Source of the DNA: Panaeolus papilionaceus
Taxonomy: Eukaryota; Basidiomycota; Agaricomycetes; Agaricales
NCBI GenBank assembly: GCA_015501605.1
Contig: JADNRZ010000019.1
Span: 124,001 to 188,000, forward strand
Length of the DNA: 64,000 nucleotides
Reading direction: 5' to 3'
Below the pieces are notes generated by a model. The model saw only the letters and a program-made list of their open reading frames with translations, had not been told where the DNA came from and did no database searches. How positions within the stretch are numbered: position 1 is the stretch's first letter; every line of letters starts with the position of its first letter. The position numbers were made by a program, and so were the translations under genes. Below are positions 35,216 through 46,342 of this stretch, one piece after another.

Positions 35216-35455
35216 TCAGTCTTCATGACGGTCGTTTGGATGATTTTCTATGGAGAACTTCCTGTACATTACCCGCCCAAAATGTTCATCTAGGATTGCC
35301 AAAGCCGATTCCTCTGTATTGTAAAACCTTGTGATTTGAGCTCCAGCCTCGATGAACTCCTAAGTAGATAAATGAATGCATTCGTTAGGACTGGGTCAGA
35401 CTAACAGAAAAGAAGCAACAAACCATCCATATATTATCCCGAAGCTGTCTTGCAC
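35216..35455 (-). pseudogene. Inverted, internally deleted GTPase stub
   Basis: On the minus strand, about 35454-35424 matches the end of GTPase exon 4 (CTTCGGGATAATATATGG). An intron-like stretch follows, then 35359-35216 reads EFIEAGAQITRFYNTEESAL in frame through FSIENHPND to RHED and a stop. The helical part and linker are gone, and the start of exon 5 is fused directly to the last codons of the gene. The sequence past the stop still resembles the 3' flank of gene 1. G1 and G3 exons are absent. It is the only family member on the minus strand. Confidence 0.75.
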
Positions 35456-35641
35456 ACGCGACCAAGAAGACAGATATCTGTGCTCGCTCAGATCATCTCA
35501 TGATTGAAGGTAAGGCCAAGCTGCGCATGGCGAAATGCGCAACTTTTATTTTCGACCCAGTCGTTTTTTCGATGTCTCACATCTTCACATTTGTATAAAT
35601 TTGTTTTTCACTTTTATCATTGATATATCATCAGCATCCAC

Positions 35642-36278
35642 ATGTTAATATCACTTCCCCTTACTCCTGTTCCTCCTCTTCTTAAGTGTATGGGCATCTA
35701 TGATGTGCTAAGCGCTTGTATCAGGTCCGACGCTATAGGTGGGTATTTTCTCATTAGTGGCCGGCACACTTTTGGCATGAATTACACATTTCACCACCAT
35801 AATTGTACATGTCCCCGCAGATTCATGCTGGAAGGGTGCTCGCAAATGCAAAAAAGGACAAGCACAATGAATGTTGTCCCCAACCAGGACATCCCAAGAA
35901 CATGCCGAACCAACGTCACACACTTCAAAGCAGATAGCGGCGGCCGTCCACTACAAGAAATCAATGGAAACAAATACATATTACATAAATCATTTCCACG
36001 TGATATGCATATCGGATGCCGATACACGCCGAAAGTTCATTTTCCACGGCGCTGCTTGTACACACCCTTCACTTAAGTTGTGCGAATCTTATTTGGAGGA
36101 CAACAAAATGTACCCTTCCTCATCAAAGATAGGATGCCGAAGCCTCCAAAACATCATGGATAAGTTCAGACACGTCGATTCTCGTTTTACGATATGGGAT
36201 TCAAAAGGATGGGCGCCAACAGTCAGCTTGCTATCGGATGAACTAGATAATCAGCAGACTGACTTGCATCACGGTTGA
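35642..36278 (+). other. Two overlapping open frames of unknown significance
   Basis: Frames of 144 codons (35642-36076) and 135 codons (35871-36278) overlap in different phases. The second includes FIFHGAACTHPSLKLCESYL. No family is recognised and no copy is seen elsewhere in the window; at most one could be real. Confidence 0.2.
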
Positions 36279-36298
36279 CAGGCACCCAGCTGTCAACC
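36273..36298. repeat. Perfect 9-bp hairpin
   Basis: GGTTGACAG and CTGTCAACC form a perfect inverted repeat around an 8-base loop, about 90 bases before the start of GTPase gene 4. Confidence 0.6.
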
Positions 36299-36384
36299 AC
36301 GTCTTTCATTCCAACACTCACCATCTCGTCGATTCAGGACCACGTTCAGCTCTCAAACCTCATTTATCCTGTACTACATTTGCC

Positions 36385-37581
36385 ATGGAATTGCCCAAAC
36401 TGAGAAACATTGGAATCACCGGTGATATCTCTGTCGAACCTGTGACGGGTCGCATGCCCAAGGACCCGTACCCTCACATATATCTGTATGCGTTCCATCC
36501 AAATAGTTATATCCCTGCGTGTATTTAGAGAATAATTTATAAAGCATTATGGGACCCACGGGAGCTGGCAAAAGCTCAGTAAGTCAAGGATTGCCAGATT
36601 ATATTTTGGTATTGATACATCTCAAGTTTATCGAATCACTGGCAGGGGAATCTCAACAACTTTCTATCTCCAAGGATCAGCTGTCGGGTTATACACAGTC
36701 TATCAACGCTTACCGCATTGTGAATGTCAATTATTTATCCGAATTTCCTGTGCATCTCATTGACACCCCCAGATTTTCGGACTCGAAAATATCCGAGGTT
36801 GAAATAATCGACATGGTGAAAACTTGGCTCAGGGAAAACAGGTAAGGTCCCTCCTATGCTCTAGCACATTCAATATCACTAATATGTACTAGGCTCAACT
36901 ATGTGCACAGAATACTGTTCTTGACCCCAATCACGGAAACCCGACTGTCCGGAAGTCGGCGCAGGACGATAGAGATGCTCAAGCAACTTCTAGCACCTCG
37001 AAGTGATATGGACTTGGTGGCATTCGTAACCACCATGTGGGACACACTGCACAATGAACACACTCAAAAACGAGCAGAGTCCAACTTCGCGCAACTGAGA
37101 AATGAAGTTTTCAAGGTAGGTATTGAACCATTTCTGTGATATTTCTGGCGTTATTGACATTGTTCTTGTAGAATTTTTATGGAAACAACGTAACTCGCTT
37201 TACGAATACCAAGAGATCCGCATTGGAAGCCTTGAACGCTGGTCGTTATTCTCTGATGGATACATTTTCCGACACATCTTCAGCATCCGCCAACCTCTAC
37301 CAAGACCTACACGATCGCATCGTGGGTGCTCTTCAGGCGAAACAGATGATCGAGTTGGAACTAACACAACCCGAGATACAAACCTATGTCGGCCTCAGTG
37401 CAATCCTCGAGCAGAACCTGAGGGAAAACAACGAGATCCTCACCAAATTTGTCACACAGTTGGCCAACTTCCGACCCATTCCCAAAGGATTTGAAGAGGC
37501 TCATCAACATCTCCAAGTATCGATTAAGGCAATGCAACACCTGCCACCCCCAACCTTCCCCGAACCTCCTGCTCTCCCAGC
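36385..37581 (+). pseudogene. P-loop GTPase paralogue 4, 5' part (gene split by the KDZ element)
   Basis: Exons 36385-36485, 36545-36578, 36627-36841, 36893-37115 and the start of exon 5 from 37172 join in phase. The intron positions match genes 1-3, but the protein is quite diverged. Motifs are MGPTGAGKSS, HLIDTPRFSDSK and TTMWDTL. The Gly of the G3 DxxG motif is Arg (DTPR), which should impair nucleotide-dependent switching. The helical part has LYQDLHDRIVGALQAKQMIE. Exon 5 is cut at 37581 by the element. As it stands, translation would add 19 element-derived residues and stop at 37639, giving 346 residues. The remaining 313 bases of the exon lie at 46343-46655. Confidence 0.82.
37574..37581. 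repeat. Left 8-bp target-site duplication (CTCCCAGC)
   Basis: CTCCCAGC here is repeated exactly at 46335-46342. Neighbouring bases differ on both sides, so the duplication is exactly 8 bp, the length known for Zisupton/KDZ elements. Confidence 0.88.
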
Positions 37582-37623
37582 AAAAATACGATGGCGTTTG
37601 GTTATAAACGGTGCAACAATACG

Positions 37624-38136
37624 GGCAAAACTTGTTTAAACAAATCTCAGTTAAACAGTAATTTAATTAATATTAATGTACTAATGGCCGATTAATACAT
37701 ATTTAAACAGACATTTAAACGGTCATTTAACTGACCATTCAAACGGATGTTTAAACAGCATTAAATGGTCATTTAAGCCACCATTCAAATGGGTGTTTAA
37801 ACAGCGAATCAAACAAAAATATACTCAGAATGAGGGTAGTGACCCATTTCTACACCCAACACGGCTCCGTTTAAACAGGGAAGATCAAATAATTGATATT
37901 AAATGATTCACATACAATAATCATCTATCAAAATGCGAAAATTTCAAGGGGTATGATGTTTAAATGTCAAGTGAAAGAGCATTAAACAAAGAATGCGGAA
38001 GAGATGATTAAACGAGTCACAGATTAAACAAAAGAGGAAAAAAACGGATGCAGAATGATGAAACGAGGACAACTCGAGACAGTTAAACGATAACTAAGAG
38101 ACAGGATACATGAAAAAAAAACAATTAAACAAAACC
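37624..38136. repeat. Left subterminal GTTTAAAC repeat array
   Basis: A/T-rich, non-coding. The octamer GTTTAAAC and one-base variants (ATTTAAAC, GATTAAAC, AGTTAAAC) recur through it, for example near 37633, 37699, 37711, 37748, 37793 and 37868. Similar words recur at the other end of the element. They are likely transposase-binding sites. Confidence 0.75.
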
Positions 38137-40455
38137 TCACTGAACAACCTTAGATTTTTTAGTTAGTGAATTCTCCTTGTCATCGACATCGCTCCTTATT
38201 GCTTGTCCGTCATCATCCACATACTCCCAATGAGGTCTACATATATAGTGAGTAATGAATAGGATTGTACTTTGAGGATAAGATTCACCTGCGTGCCTTC
38301 GGTGATCGCGCACCATTGGCAACTGTTTGAACACCGAATTGAACCGCATTCCGAGCGCGCGTGCTTTTCCTTTTCTCGGTGGTTTCATTAGTCCTGGATA
38401 ATGCTGATGCTGGTCGCTTTCGTTTGTTTCCTAGCTCATTTGTAGTCGGGCTGTCCTTGTCAAGTGACTGGTCTGTGTGTAGGGATGTCGTGGCGTTGAG
38501 ATGTTTACTGAGTGCGAGAGGTGTGGGTGAGTGGGACTGATCCGAGTCGGATGGTACTGATGGAAGAGTTGCAAGTGAGAGAGATTCAAGTGGGGTGGAG
38601 GTAGTGAGAGGAAAGAACCACTCACCCGATTGAACCAGGCCCAGCGCATCGCCAACATGTGAGTTATCATTGTGAGCTGTGTCAGATGGTGAGGGTGGGC
38701 TGAAATGAGATGGGGAGTATGGGGGGATGATTGTGGTAGCGGAATTATCCAATTCAACATTGTCAAAAGGCGCAGGGGACATGATTGGATTGGGGGTTGG
38801 AGGTGGAATTTTCTACAGACGGATGAAGAATACGGTGAGAACTGAAAAGGAAGACGAAAAGCTGAACAACTCAGCTGATGCGCTGCTACTTCAACCTCCT
38901 CATGTCCCTTCTCGCTCTCTTCTGTGGCCTCATCTAGGCGACGTTGCAGGTTCGATATGATGTCGGATTGTGAATAAAACTGGAAATGATGCTGGCTATC
39001 CTGGAGTTCCAGAAGTCGCTCGTAAAGTGTAACGACATCAGCAGTTTTGCATGGAATTGGATTATTGAACGAGCACGGGAGAGTGAAGGAGTTGCAATCA
39101 TAGTAGAGATTAGGGTTCAGGACTATCTCAGCCCAAGGGAGTGATGGAATGGTCGCATCCCGAGGGTAGGTGTGATCTGAGAGGGGTAGACGAGATGAGA
39201 TGACGGCCGTAGCGAGAAGAGTAACACGACTCACACCATGTCATCTCTAAATACTCCGTGAGAATTTGACGAATCTCACTGAGGTCGGCTTCCTCAAAAT
39301 TGATTGATGGTAAGATGGGAAATCCGTCTTCATTCTTTTTGAATGCAAAAGCAGAGGGTGAAGATGAGTTAAATGCTAAATGAATCTCAATATTAGTGGT
39401 GAAACACGAAAATAGTAGTCTCTATGACCTACCTGGCATGAATTTATCGGCATGAGCAGTCCAGATCTTCGTTAATTCCGCATGTCGGGAAGGCATATGG
39501 GGAATCTCTCTCCCACTCAATGCATCGTGGCCACAGTACGATCTGATTAGATATGATGTAAATCAGTTACTCAAGGCCAGTATGAGAAGAGTAATAACAT
39601 ACATTCCATGCTGTATTCCTGACTCCGTGCGGAATGCGATCATGACGCCTATCAATACAGTGCCCACCACTCCGCGATCCAAGTTTTGCTGAATTGATGC
39701 TCTTAGCATGTCTGGGTAAATCGACCGATTGCTTGAAAATAACTTCATCAGCACGAGTTGAGGTGTAAATACAGAGATATGAACGGACCTGTTGACATCT
39801 AGCATGAGCTCCTTCTTCCTTCGAGCCCAATCATCTTGATCCGCATTCGCCCACGCCTTCACCTTCGCTTTCTGACCAAGGTTCCATGGAAGGACATCCT
39901 TATTCAGTGGATCCTCGCGCATATCCTTGTAGATCTTCTCATGATGCTCCGGTTCTTGTAGGTAGAAGAGTTGTTGTGGCGTGATGTCTCCATCGAGGAC
40001 AACCAGGGCCCGCATAGCATCCTTAACGGAAGCGAGAACTTTCTTCGGGAGACGGTCATAGGTCTTGTTATTCTCATTTTGAGGTAAAGTCTGGGTTATA
40101 TGAGGAAATGTTGATTGACCTTGAAGTGCGTGCTTATACTGATGATTCTTCCAATTGCGAAAGTACGTCCTGATTGTCTATCAATGGAATAACACAAATT
40201 AGACGCGGAATGATACAACGTGACAAATACATTTACCTGTCGAACCTTGGAGGGATCGCGACCCCCAAGGTGGGCTGCTGAAAGACGTTCGTCTCTCATA
40301 ATCGAGTCGACTGTCCGTTTGATCCAGCGTGAGGTATCTGGATCCCTGGTACCGTTGAGGTTATGTTGTTGAAGGTAGGTCTCGAAAGAAGGAATAAAGG
40401 ACGATATAAATTCCTTTTGATCTTGAGTGAAATGTGGGAGGATTTTGGGAGCCAT
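38137..40455 (-). CDS. KDZ-element accessory protein of unknown function
   Basis: Multi-exon on the minus strand. Readable exons are 40455-40237, 40177-39789, 39701-39603, 39542-39433, an exon from about 39383 to 39240, then further exons to 38137. The intron 39788-39702 is itself open, so it may be retained. The N-terminus is MAPKILPHFTQDQKEFISSF, followed by HLGGRDPSKVRQTIRTYFRN, GDITPQQLFYLQEPEHHEK, GVVGTVLIGVMIAFRTESG and CGHDALSGREIPHMPSRHAE. The C-terminal third is Ser/Thr/Pro-rich, then basic (GNKRKRPASALSR, EKRKSTRARNAV), ending SLTKKSKVVQ. I recall similar proteins near KDZ transposases in mushrooms but know no function. I see no TET/JBP signature. Exon edges beyond 39433 are uncertain. 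Confidence 0.6.
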
Positions 40456-41970
40456 TTCACGTTTAGGAAAGATAGCTAGCAATCGTTCGGGAAGGACGGG
40501 CGACTCAAGGAATTTTTTCCATCTATTGATGTTATACCATCGAATAAATGATCTCACTTGCTCTAGAAATGGTTCGACATTTGGGTGAGTAAGAAAGCCA
40601 GTTACCAGGAACGACTCAAAACAAAGAAATTAACATGTTCAATGGGGAATGATGAGGATGAAACAAGGAAACATATTCAAAATACGCCCACTTTGAAGCC
40701 AACCAAAGCGCCCATATCATCCTGTCCCACAAAGGCAGCATCGCTACAGGGACTTGTGCACCATCTCTCCATTCCGCTGTTGACGTGCTTACTACCCTTG
40801 ATTTAATCCATCATACTATTATATGAGGTATGATGGATTCCACTGTAATGCACTTTGATACATTACAGAACGGTGAAAATTTACAGGAACAAATGATAAA
40901 ATCTATGTGGAGAGGACCAAAATGGCGCGAAGCCGCTGGAAACCGGGCATTAATCTGGAGATTTCATCATTCCAAGGGGCAATGGGGCATACAAATGAGT
41001 TGAAGGCTCAATTTAAATTGTATGACTGTATGCACCAAAAGCAGAGTTTATCCATTCTCTATTCTTTAGTTCTTTTGGGTGCATTTACAAGTGACGAATA
41101 TCTTGTACAGCACACAGATTTACTATTCACACGCGCTAATTCACCAGCATCGTCGAAACATATATCTAGGCTAACGGCTGGGGGATGTTTACCCAAGCTC
41201 AAAATATGGTATATTTCCGATCTTAAAGTACCATTAAGTAAGAAACAGCACGAATAGGGATCACAGGTTCATCCCTTTATGCTATAACACAGAATAGAAA
41301 CATCGTTCAGCCGCTCTGACTTCCCTGACTGTAACCCTTCAGTTTTATCCTTGCATCAGTCGCAGATCCTCTAGAACGTTACTGGGGGCATATCTGGACA
41401 ATTATTACTGGTAGGATTCATGGGTAAAAATGTATTTGCGGAAAGTACTAAGCCTGATACAGTTTGCAGCAGAAATGGGCCTTCGTTTTGTGCAAAAATG
41501 TGACCAGTTTCAGCCATTGTGAATAGTGATTCGGTACTCAACCAAGTCTCGATGCTCAAACAACAACAGATCGCATTGTCCATGTTTTCCTTGAGCATAG
41601 TACAGTCGTTCTAGAGAACGAAGTATTTGAGAGTCCCATAGCCGAGTTGCCCATTGAGACCAAGGCACTGATATCGCGATCACGATAACAATTGTAGCAT
41701 CTCAATTTTCAAGGTCCGGATACACCATTCGATTCTGTTCAAGGTACATTTTGATCCTAAAAAATTTAGGATAGGAACAGGTAAAATTTTGGTCAGGGTA
41801 GACATCATGAGCTCGTCAAGAAGGATTTGATCTGTTTCACAATTTGACAACCGAAGTTCAACAGACACCTATCTTATATCGATGCACAGAGTCATCACAC
41901 TGCTTTTTCAGTTCTTGCCCTTTTCCCCCACCATCCTTGCACCAGAGCGACGCATCTTAGGTGTTGTTCA
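40456..41970. promoter_or_regulatory. Divergent intergenic region of the KDZ element
   Basis: 1.5 kb between the outward-facing accessory gene and transposase gene. It should contain both promoters. Open frames of 62-116 codons occur on both strands, but none joins either gene or matches a family. Confidence 0.45.
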
Positions 41971-44900
41971 ATGGGTTTGGGCTCAAATTCTACGAAGAAA
42001 CTGAAGGCACTGTGCCAATCTGCCCGTCACACCTCACTTACCACCAGCTTGTTTTCATCTGTACCACCTCGAGTCGCTCAGGAGCGTACACTCTCTGCCT
42101 TTGGCGACTTCACTAGCTTAACACCTCTTTCTAATGCTCCCTTTCTAACAGTCAAGACAGGATCCTCGCAGCATGGATCAGCCAGCCCATCCCCATCAAT
42201 ACCACCCCCTCCTACGATCATCAACGAATCTCAAACAGCTGAGACACCATCCCAGGTATGTGACGCGGTCCAGTCTGTGTGCGAGACAATAACCAGCTTT
42301 CAAATCTAGACATCTGTTCTCATCAGCCAGTTCGAAGCGTTAATGCCATCGCTAGTCCACCATATCCTGCTTGCAAAGTACCCTTCGACGGGACTGATGT
42401 CCTTGTGCTCATGTGGTCATAGCCAGAGAAGCGTAACCTGCTTTGACTGTTTCAATGCTCCGATTACCTGTGTTCAATGCTTCGTTCAAGGTCATCAACA
42501 TCAACCCCTCCATTGGGCCCAACGATGGAACACCACTCTCCAATTTTACGAGCGCATGGATATGTGTAAACTTGACCCCACCTTTCAGCTCAACCTGGGC
42601 CATTCTGGCGACCCTTGTCCATCAGGCGATGGTAAGAGCGGCATTGAGTCGATGAAGATCATTGATGTCAACGGCATTCATGTGACTAGGGTACGCTTTT
42701 GTCAATGTCGAGGACCTCCAAACCGAATGGAACAGCTTCTCGTCCATCAGCTGTTTCCTGGCACTCCTACATCCCCTCGAACGGCCTTCTCTTTTGCAGT
42801 GATGCGTCACTTTCAAATGCTTCAACTTGAAGCTAAGATCTCTGCACATCACTTCTGCACATCGCTTCGGCGGTTAACAAGCAACATCGCTCCTGAGGAT
42901 GTCAAAGTACGTGTTCGTTCCCTGATATTTATCAAATCTTATACTCATACTACACTTAGGGGGACATTTATCCAGCTTTTACACCAGCGATGCAAGTCTG
43001 GCGTGTTGCTGTTGCAATCATTCGACATGGTCAAGCCCACGGCATCGATGAAGAGTTTCCACACCGCATACCCGGAAACAAAGTTGTACACTGTCCGCTC
43101 TGCCCTGAACCCCACTGTAATGTCCATGGTGATGACTGGAGAGACCTCCCTGACGAGCTAAGGTATGTATTCACCCAAAAATGGCTTACATCCAAGTAAT
43201 GACAATGATTCGCAGACACCTCAACCAGCTTCAGCTGACCGCTGATGGAAATCATCAAGCCAATCGCTACACGAAGAACACTGACCCCCTCAGTCGATCG
43301 TTATACAATGGGAGTGCATACTTCCCAGAGCATAATGAATATCAGGATTACCTGAAACGGGTCAACGGCGTTGCTGCTGAGGTTAGTGCATGTAATATCA
43401 CTCTTCATTACTCTTTTAACGTGTTATCAGAAAACAACATGCACATTCCTAAATGCTGCTGAAAAGCAAGATCGCAAGAAGTTCAAGAACATGGATATCA
43501 CCGGAATAGTCAATATTCAGTGCTCCCACGTCTTCATCAAGTCGTCTGTAGATCTTCAGTTGGGCGAGCGGTATGTTGGTCTGATTTATAATTACATATG
43601 ATGTCTAAAACCATATATTTATTTTTGTTTTCAGCTTCGCAAACACCGACATGGCATTAGCTCATGCCCTTCGACAGTATCGCACCCTTGATCGCTCATC
43701 ATCCCTACCAACCCTCTCATCCTTACCTCAATCCCTATCCTCTCATGTCACATCAAGGGATGTGCTGCTTTCATACGACATTGCATGTGGCTACAACCGT
43801 AATCTCATCCCCCGCTTTCAGGAATATATTCCTGATATGGTTGACGCTGTTTTTGGGACTCGGTTTGTAATACCTGCAGTCCATATACAGAATCACCAAG
43901 AAAGTTGCATGTACCAGTACTCGGCAGCCTACACACCATCAGGTACCCATTTTCATGGAGAGACTGCAGAGCAACCATGGTATCCGCTCAATGGTCTTTC
44001 GACCTCGACGCGTCAGATGAGCAATGGTCATCGTCAGGACTGCATCATCGATTCACACAATGACTGGAATTGGAAGAAAACAGCACAAATTCGTATGTTA
44101 TTCTTATGCGCTAAATCGTGGCACTCTAACTGACATATTATATAGATTCCACACTCAAGGCCGACCTCCTACGTGCTCGAGAAGTCTATCTGCAACATCG
44201 ACTTCACTTCCAGGCACTCACTAAGTTGCATTGTGACAAAGTAGCGAAATGGGATCTGATGGATCGCAGCAAGCGTACAATCAAGGGGAAAGAGGTGGAA
44301 TGTGTATATCGGAGATCTGGCAAGATCAGTAAGACATATATATTCCTCACAGCGGATCTATTTATTAATTTGTTACTTTCAGTTCCTTCACAGAAGGCCA
44401 TGGTCGAGTCTCTGTCACAGCTAGACGTTAAGGAGGGGTCCCCCAGCAAAAATCCATTAGTCGCATTCATCAACGAGGGAATCTACATACAGAGAGATCA
44501 GTAAGCTAACATTACACACTCATGTCGGGTAGTCTAATCATAGATGGGTCTGTAGGCATGACCTTCGAAACAAATACCAGGATCTGGAGTCCCACTCATC
44601 CAATACTCTGCAGAGTGAAGTAAACGAAGCAACCTCGAAGCTCCGAGAACGCATTGACAAATGGCGCACCACCCAAGGCTCGTTATGCCCTCTCGTATGT
44701 AACCTTGCAACGCAACAGATCATCAAGAATCCGATCATATATGCTGAGTGCCTCTTCCTACCCTCCGACTTCTCAGAAGCTGAACAGAGACAGCTTCGGC
44801 TCACTGAGCTGGGTAAGATTGAATCGGAGCTTCGAGAGGGAGTGGCGTTCGATATTATCTCAACCATCCAACAGTTTGTTAAAGCAGAATGTGTCATCTG

Positions 44901-45940
44901 GTCTCAGAAGCAAATTCACCTTCGTGGACAGGACCAAAACACGCGCGCACTGGCTCAAATCAACCGCATCAAGAATAAGAAAGCTTCCCTTATCACCCTT
45001 TACAACAGCAATCGCGCGTCCATGATCGCTCTAGGTCTACCTCAAGACTCTTGGAGTTTCCCTACAATGACTGAGGAGGACACTCGGCGTGTATCAGTTG
45101 ACACTAAGCGTAGCCTTGGCGCGTCGCGTCAGTTTGATGGTGCCATTTGGAGCACCTTTGGTTGGTGAGTTGTCATTTGAGCCTTGTTTCTTGAACTCTC
45201 ACATTCATCCTTTCTACATAAGTATATCGAGTTCATCATCCACCAAACGACCATCTACAAGTGCTGCTACTGTATCTCCGACCCCTAAAAAGACACCAAG
45301 CCTTGACACTTCAAAGGCTCCGGATGAAGTAGGTACTAAAGTAACCAATATTGGTGACGGTTGGATCTGGCGCTTAGGCTCTATCGGGAACATGACTGCC
45401 GCTGAAATTCAGGCGTGGGAGGAAGAGGGTATGCACTAACGGGTTTTAAATGTTTCTGTCTGTCTAACCATCCATTCAGGTGATCGTGTTCACTGGTTTC
45501 GAGCTGAGGCTGAAATGGAGCGATGGCGAGAGCAGTGGGAGTTGAAGCTCGCCGAGTTCATTCGCTGCATTGCTCACTTCCAGCGCGTGGCTGACGCATG
45601 GTCCAATCTCGCTCTTCGCTCCGAAAGCGAAGCTCATCGTGTGTATGCACGAAAACGTGGAGCTCAATTTCAGCGCATGGCGGATAGGGTCAAGGAGGTA
45701 TTTCGATCATCGGAGGTGCAGGATGAGGAGCCAACATCATCCATTGATGGTGAGAGTGTTGCAAACTTCATCATTCGCCATCGGTTGAACGAGTGGAGGA
45801 GGGAGGGAGGAACATCTGAGTCATATGTGTATGTCAGAAAGGTGCCGAAATCAGGACAATGTCACTTACCAGATTTTATCCTAGCGCCCGTCTTTATCGT
45901 ATATGCACTGCATCGAGTGGTGAGGTTATTGTTTAATTAG
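41971..45940 (+). CDS. KDZ transposase with CxC2-like cysteine cluster
   Basis: Eleven exons join in phase to 1134 residues: 41971-42255, 42331-42906, 42960-43162, 43216-43381, 43431-43570, 43635-44092, 44146-44328, 44383-44500, 44556-45164, 45223-45428 and 45480-45940. The CxC2-like cluster (about residues 110-140) reads CSCGHSQRSVTCFDCF, then CVQCF and H/H. KDZ signatures follow in order: VHCPLCPEPHCNVHGDDW, LTADGNHQANRYTKNTDPLS, QCSHVFIKSSVDLQLGER, LLSYDIACGYN, VHIQNHQESC, GETAEQPWYPLNGLSTSTRQ and DSHNDWNWKK. These Asp/Glu-bearing motifs are those of the KDZ nuclease core. No stops or frameshifts occur, so it may be active. The family moves DNA by cut-and-paste. Confidence 0.93.
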
Positions 45941-46334
45941 AGGTTTAATCGCTACATCTGGACCCTTCAAACCTGTTTAATCAGCCTATCATGTTTCTTG
46001 TTTAATCAGATGTATATGCAGCAGTATATGTTCCTTTTAATTGTTTAATTGTTTTCCGACGTTTAATCATTCACCATTTGACTTGTGTGATTAATTGTTG
46101 ATTAAATACAGCATAACACTTAACTACTGTTTAACTGTATACTGTGGTTATTTGTGTTGGTACGCCGATATACCATGTTTAATTGTTAAATAGCATTACA
46201 TTTAAACACACATCATCTATGAGTGTTTAAACGGTGGTTGTACCCTACTTACAATGTCATTTAAACGAAATTTGATTAAACAAAATTCCTTCGTATTGTT
46301 GCCCTTTGTTTAAACAAACGCCATCGGGTTGTAG
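45941..46334. repeat. Right subterminal repeat array and terminus of the KDZ element
   Basis: Non-coding, rich in GTTTAATC, GTTTAATTG and GTTTAAAC words (for example near 45930, 45981, 46004, 46216, 46308). The inverted terminus is 46292-46334. It mirrors the left array. Confidence 0.75.
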
Positions 46335-46342
46335 CTCCCAGC
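46335..46342. repeat. Right 8-bp target-site duplication (CTCCCAGC)
   Basis: Exact copy of 37574-37581, immediately outside the right terminus. Confidence 0.88.

Larger units (their letters stand above)
37582..46334. mobile_element. KDZ-superfamily DNA transposon, 8753 bp, apparently intact
   Basis: Bounded by an exact 8-bp target duplication and by inverted termini at 37582-37623 and 46292-46334 that share CGATGGCGTTTG and CAACAATACG. Both ends carry arrays of GTTTAAAC-type words. It encodes a CxC2/KDZ transposase on the plus strand with no stop or frameshift in 1134 codons, and a second multi-exon gene on the minus strand, transcribed divergently. Removing the element with one duplication copy rejoins GTPase exon 5 in frame. 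This combination indicates recent insertion. Confidence 0.9.

Noticed and set aside
35642..36278. A spliced gene joining the two overlapping frames before GTPase gene 4
   Set aside because: No donor/acceptor pair joins them sensibly and no family is recognisable; kept only as a low-confidence note.
38137..41970. A TET/JBP dioxygenase partner for the KDZ transposase
   Set aside because: Such genes accompany many mushroom KDZ elements, but I see no HxD or matching C-terminal His/Arg pattern in the accessory gene or the intergenic region.
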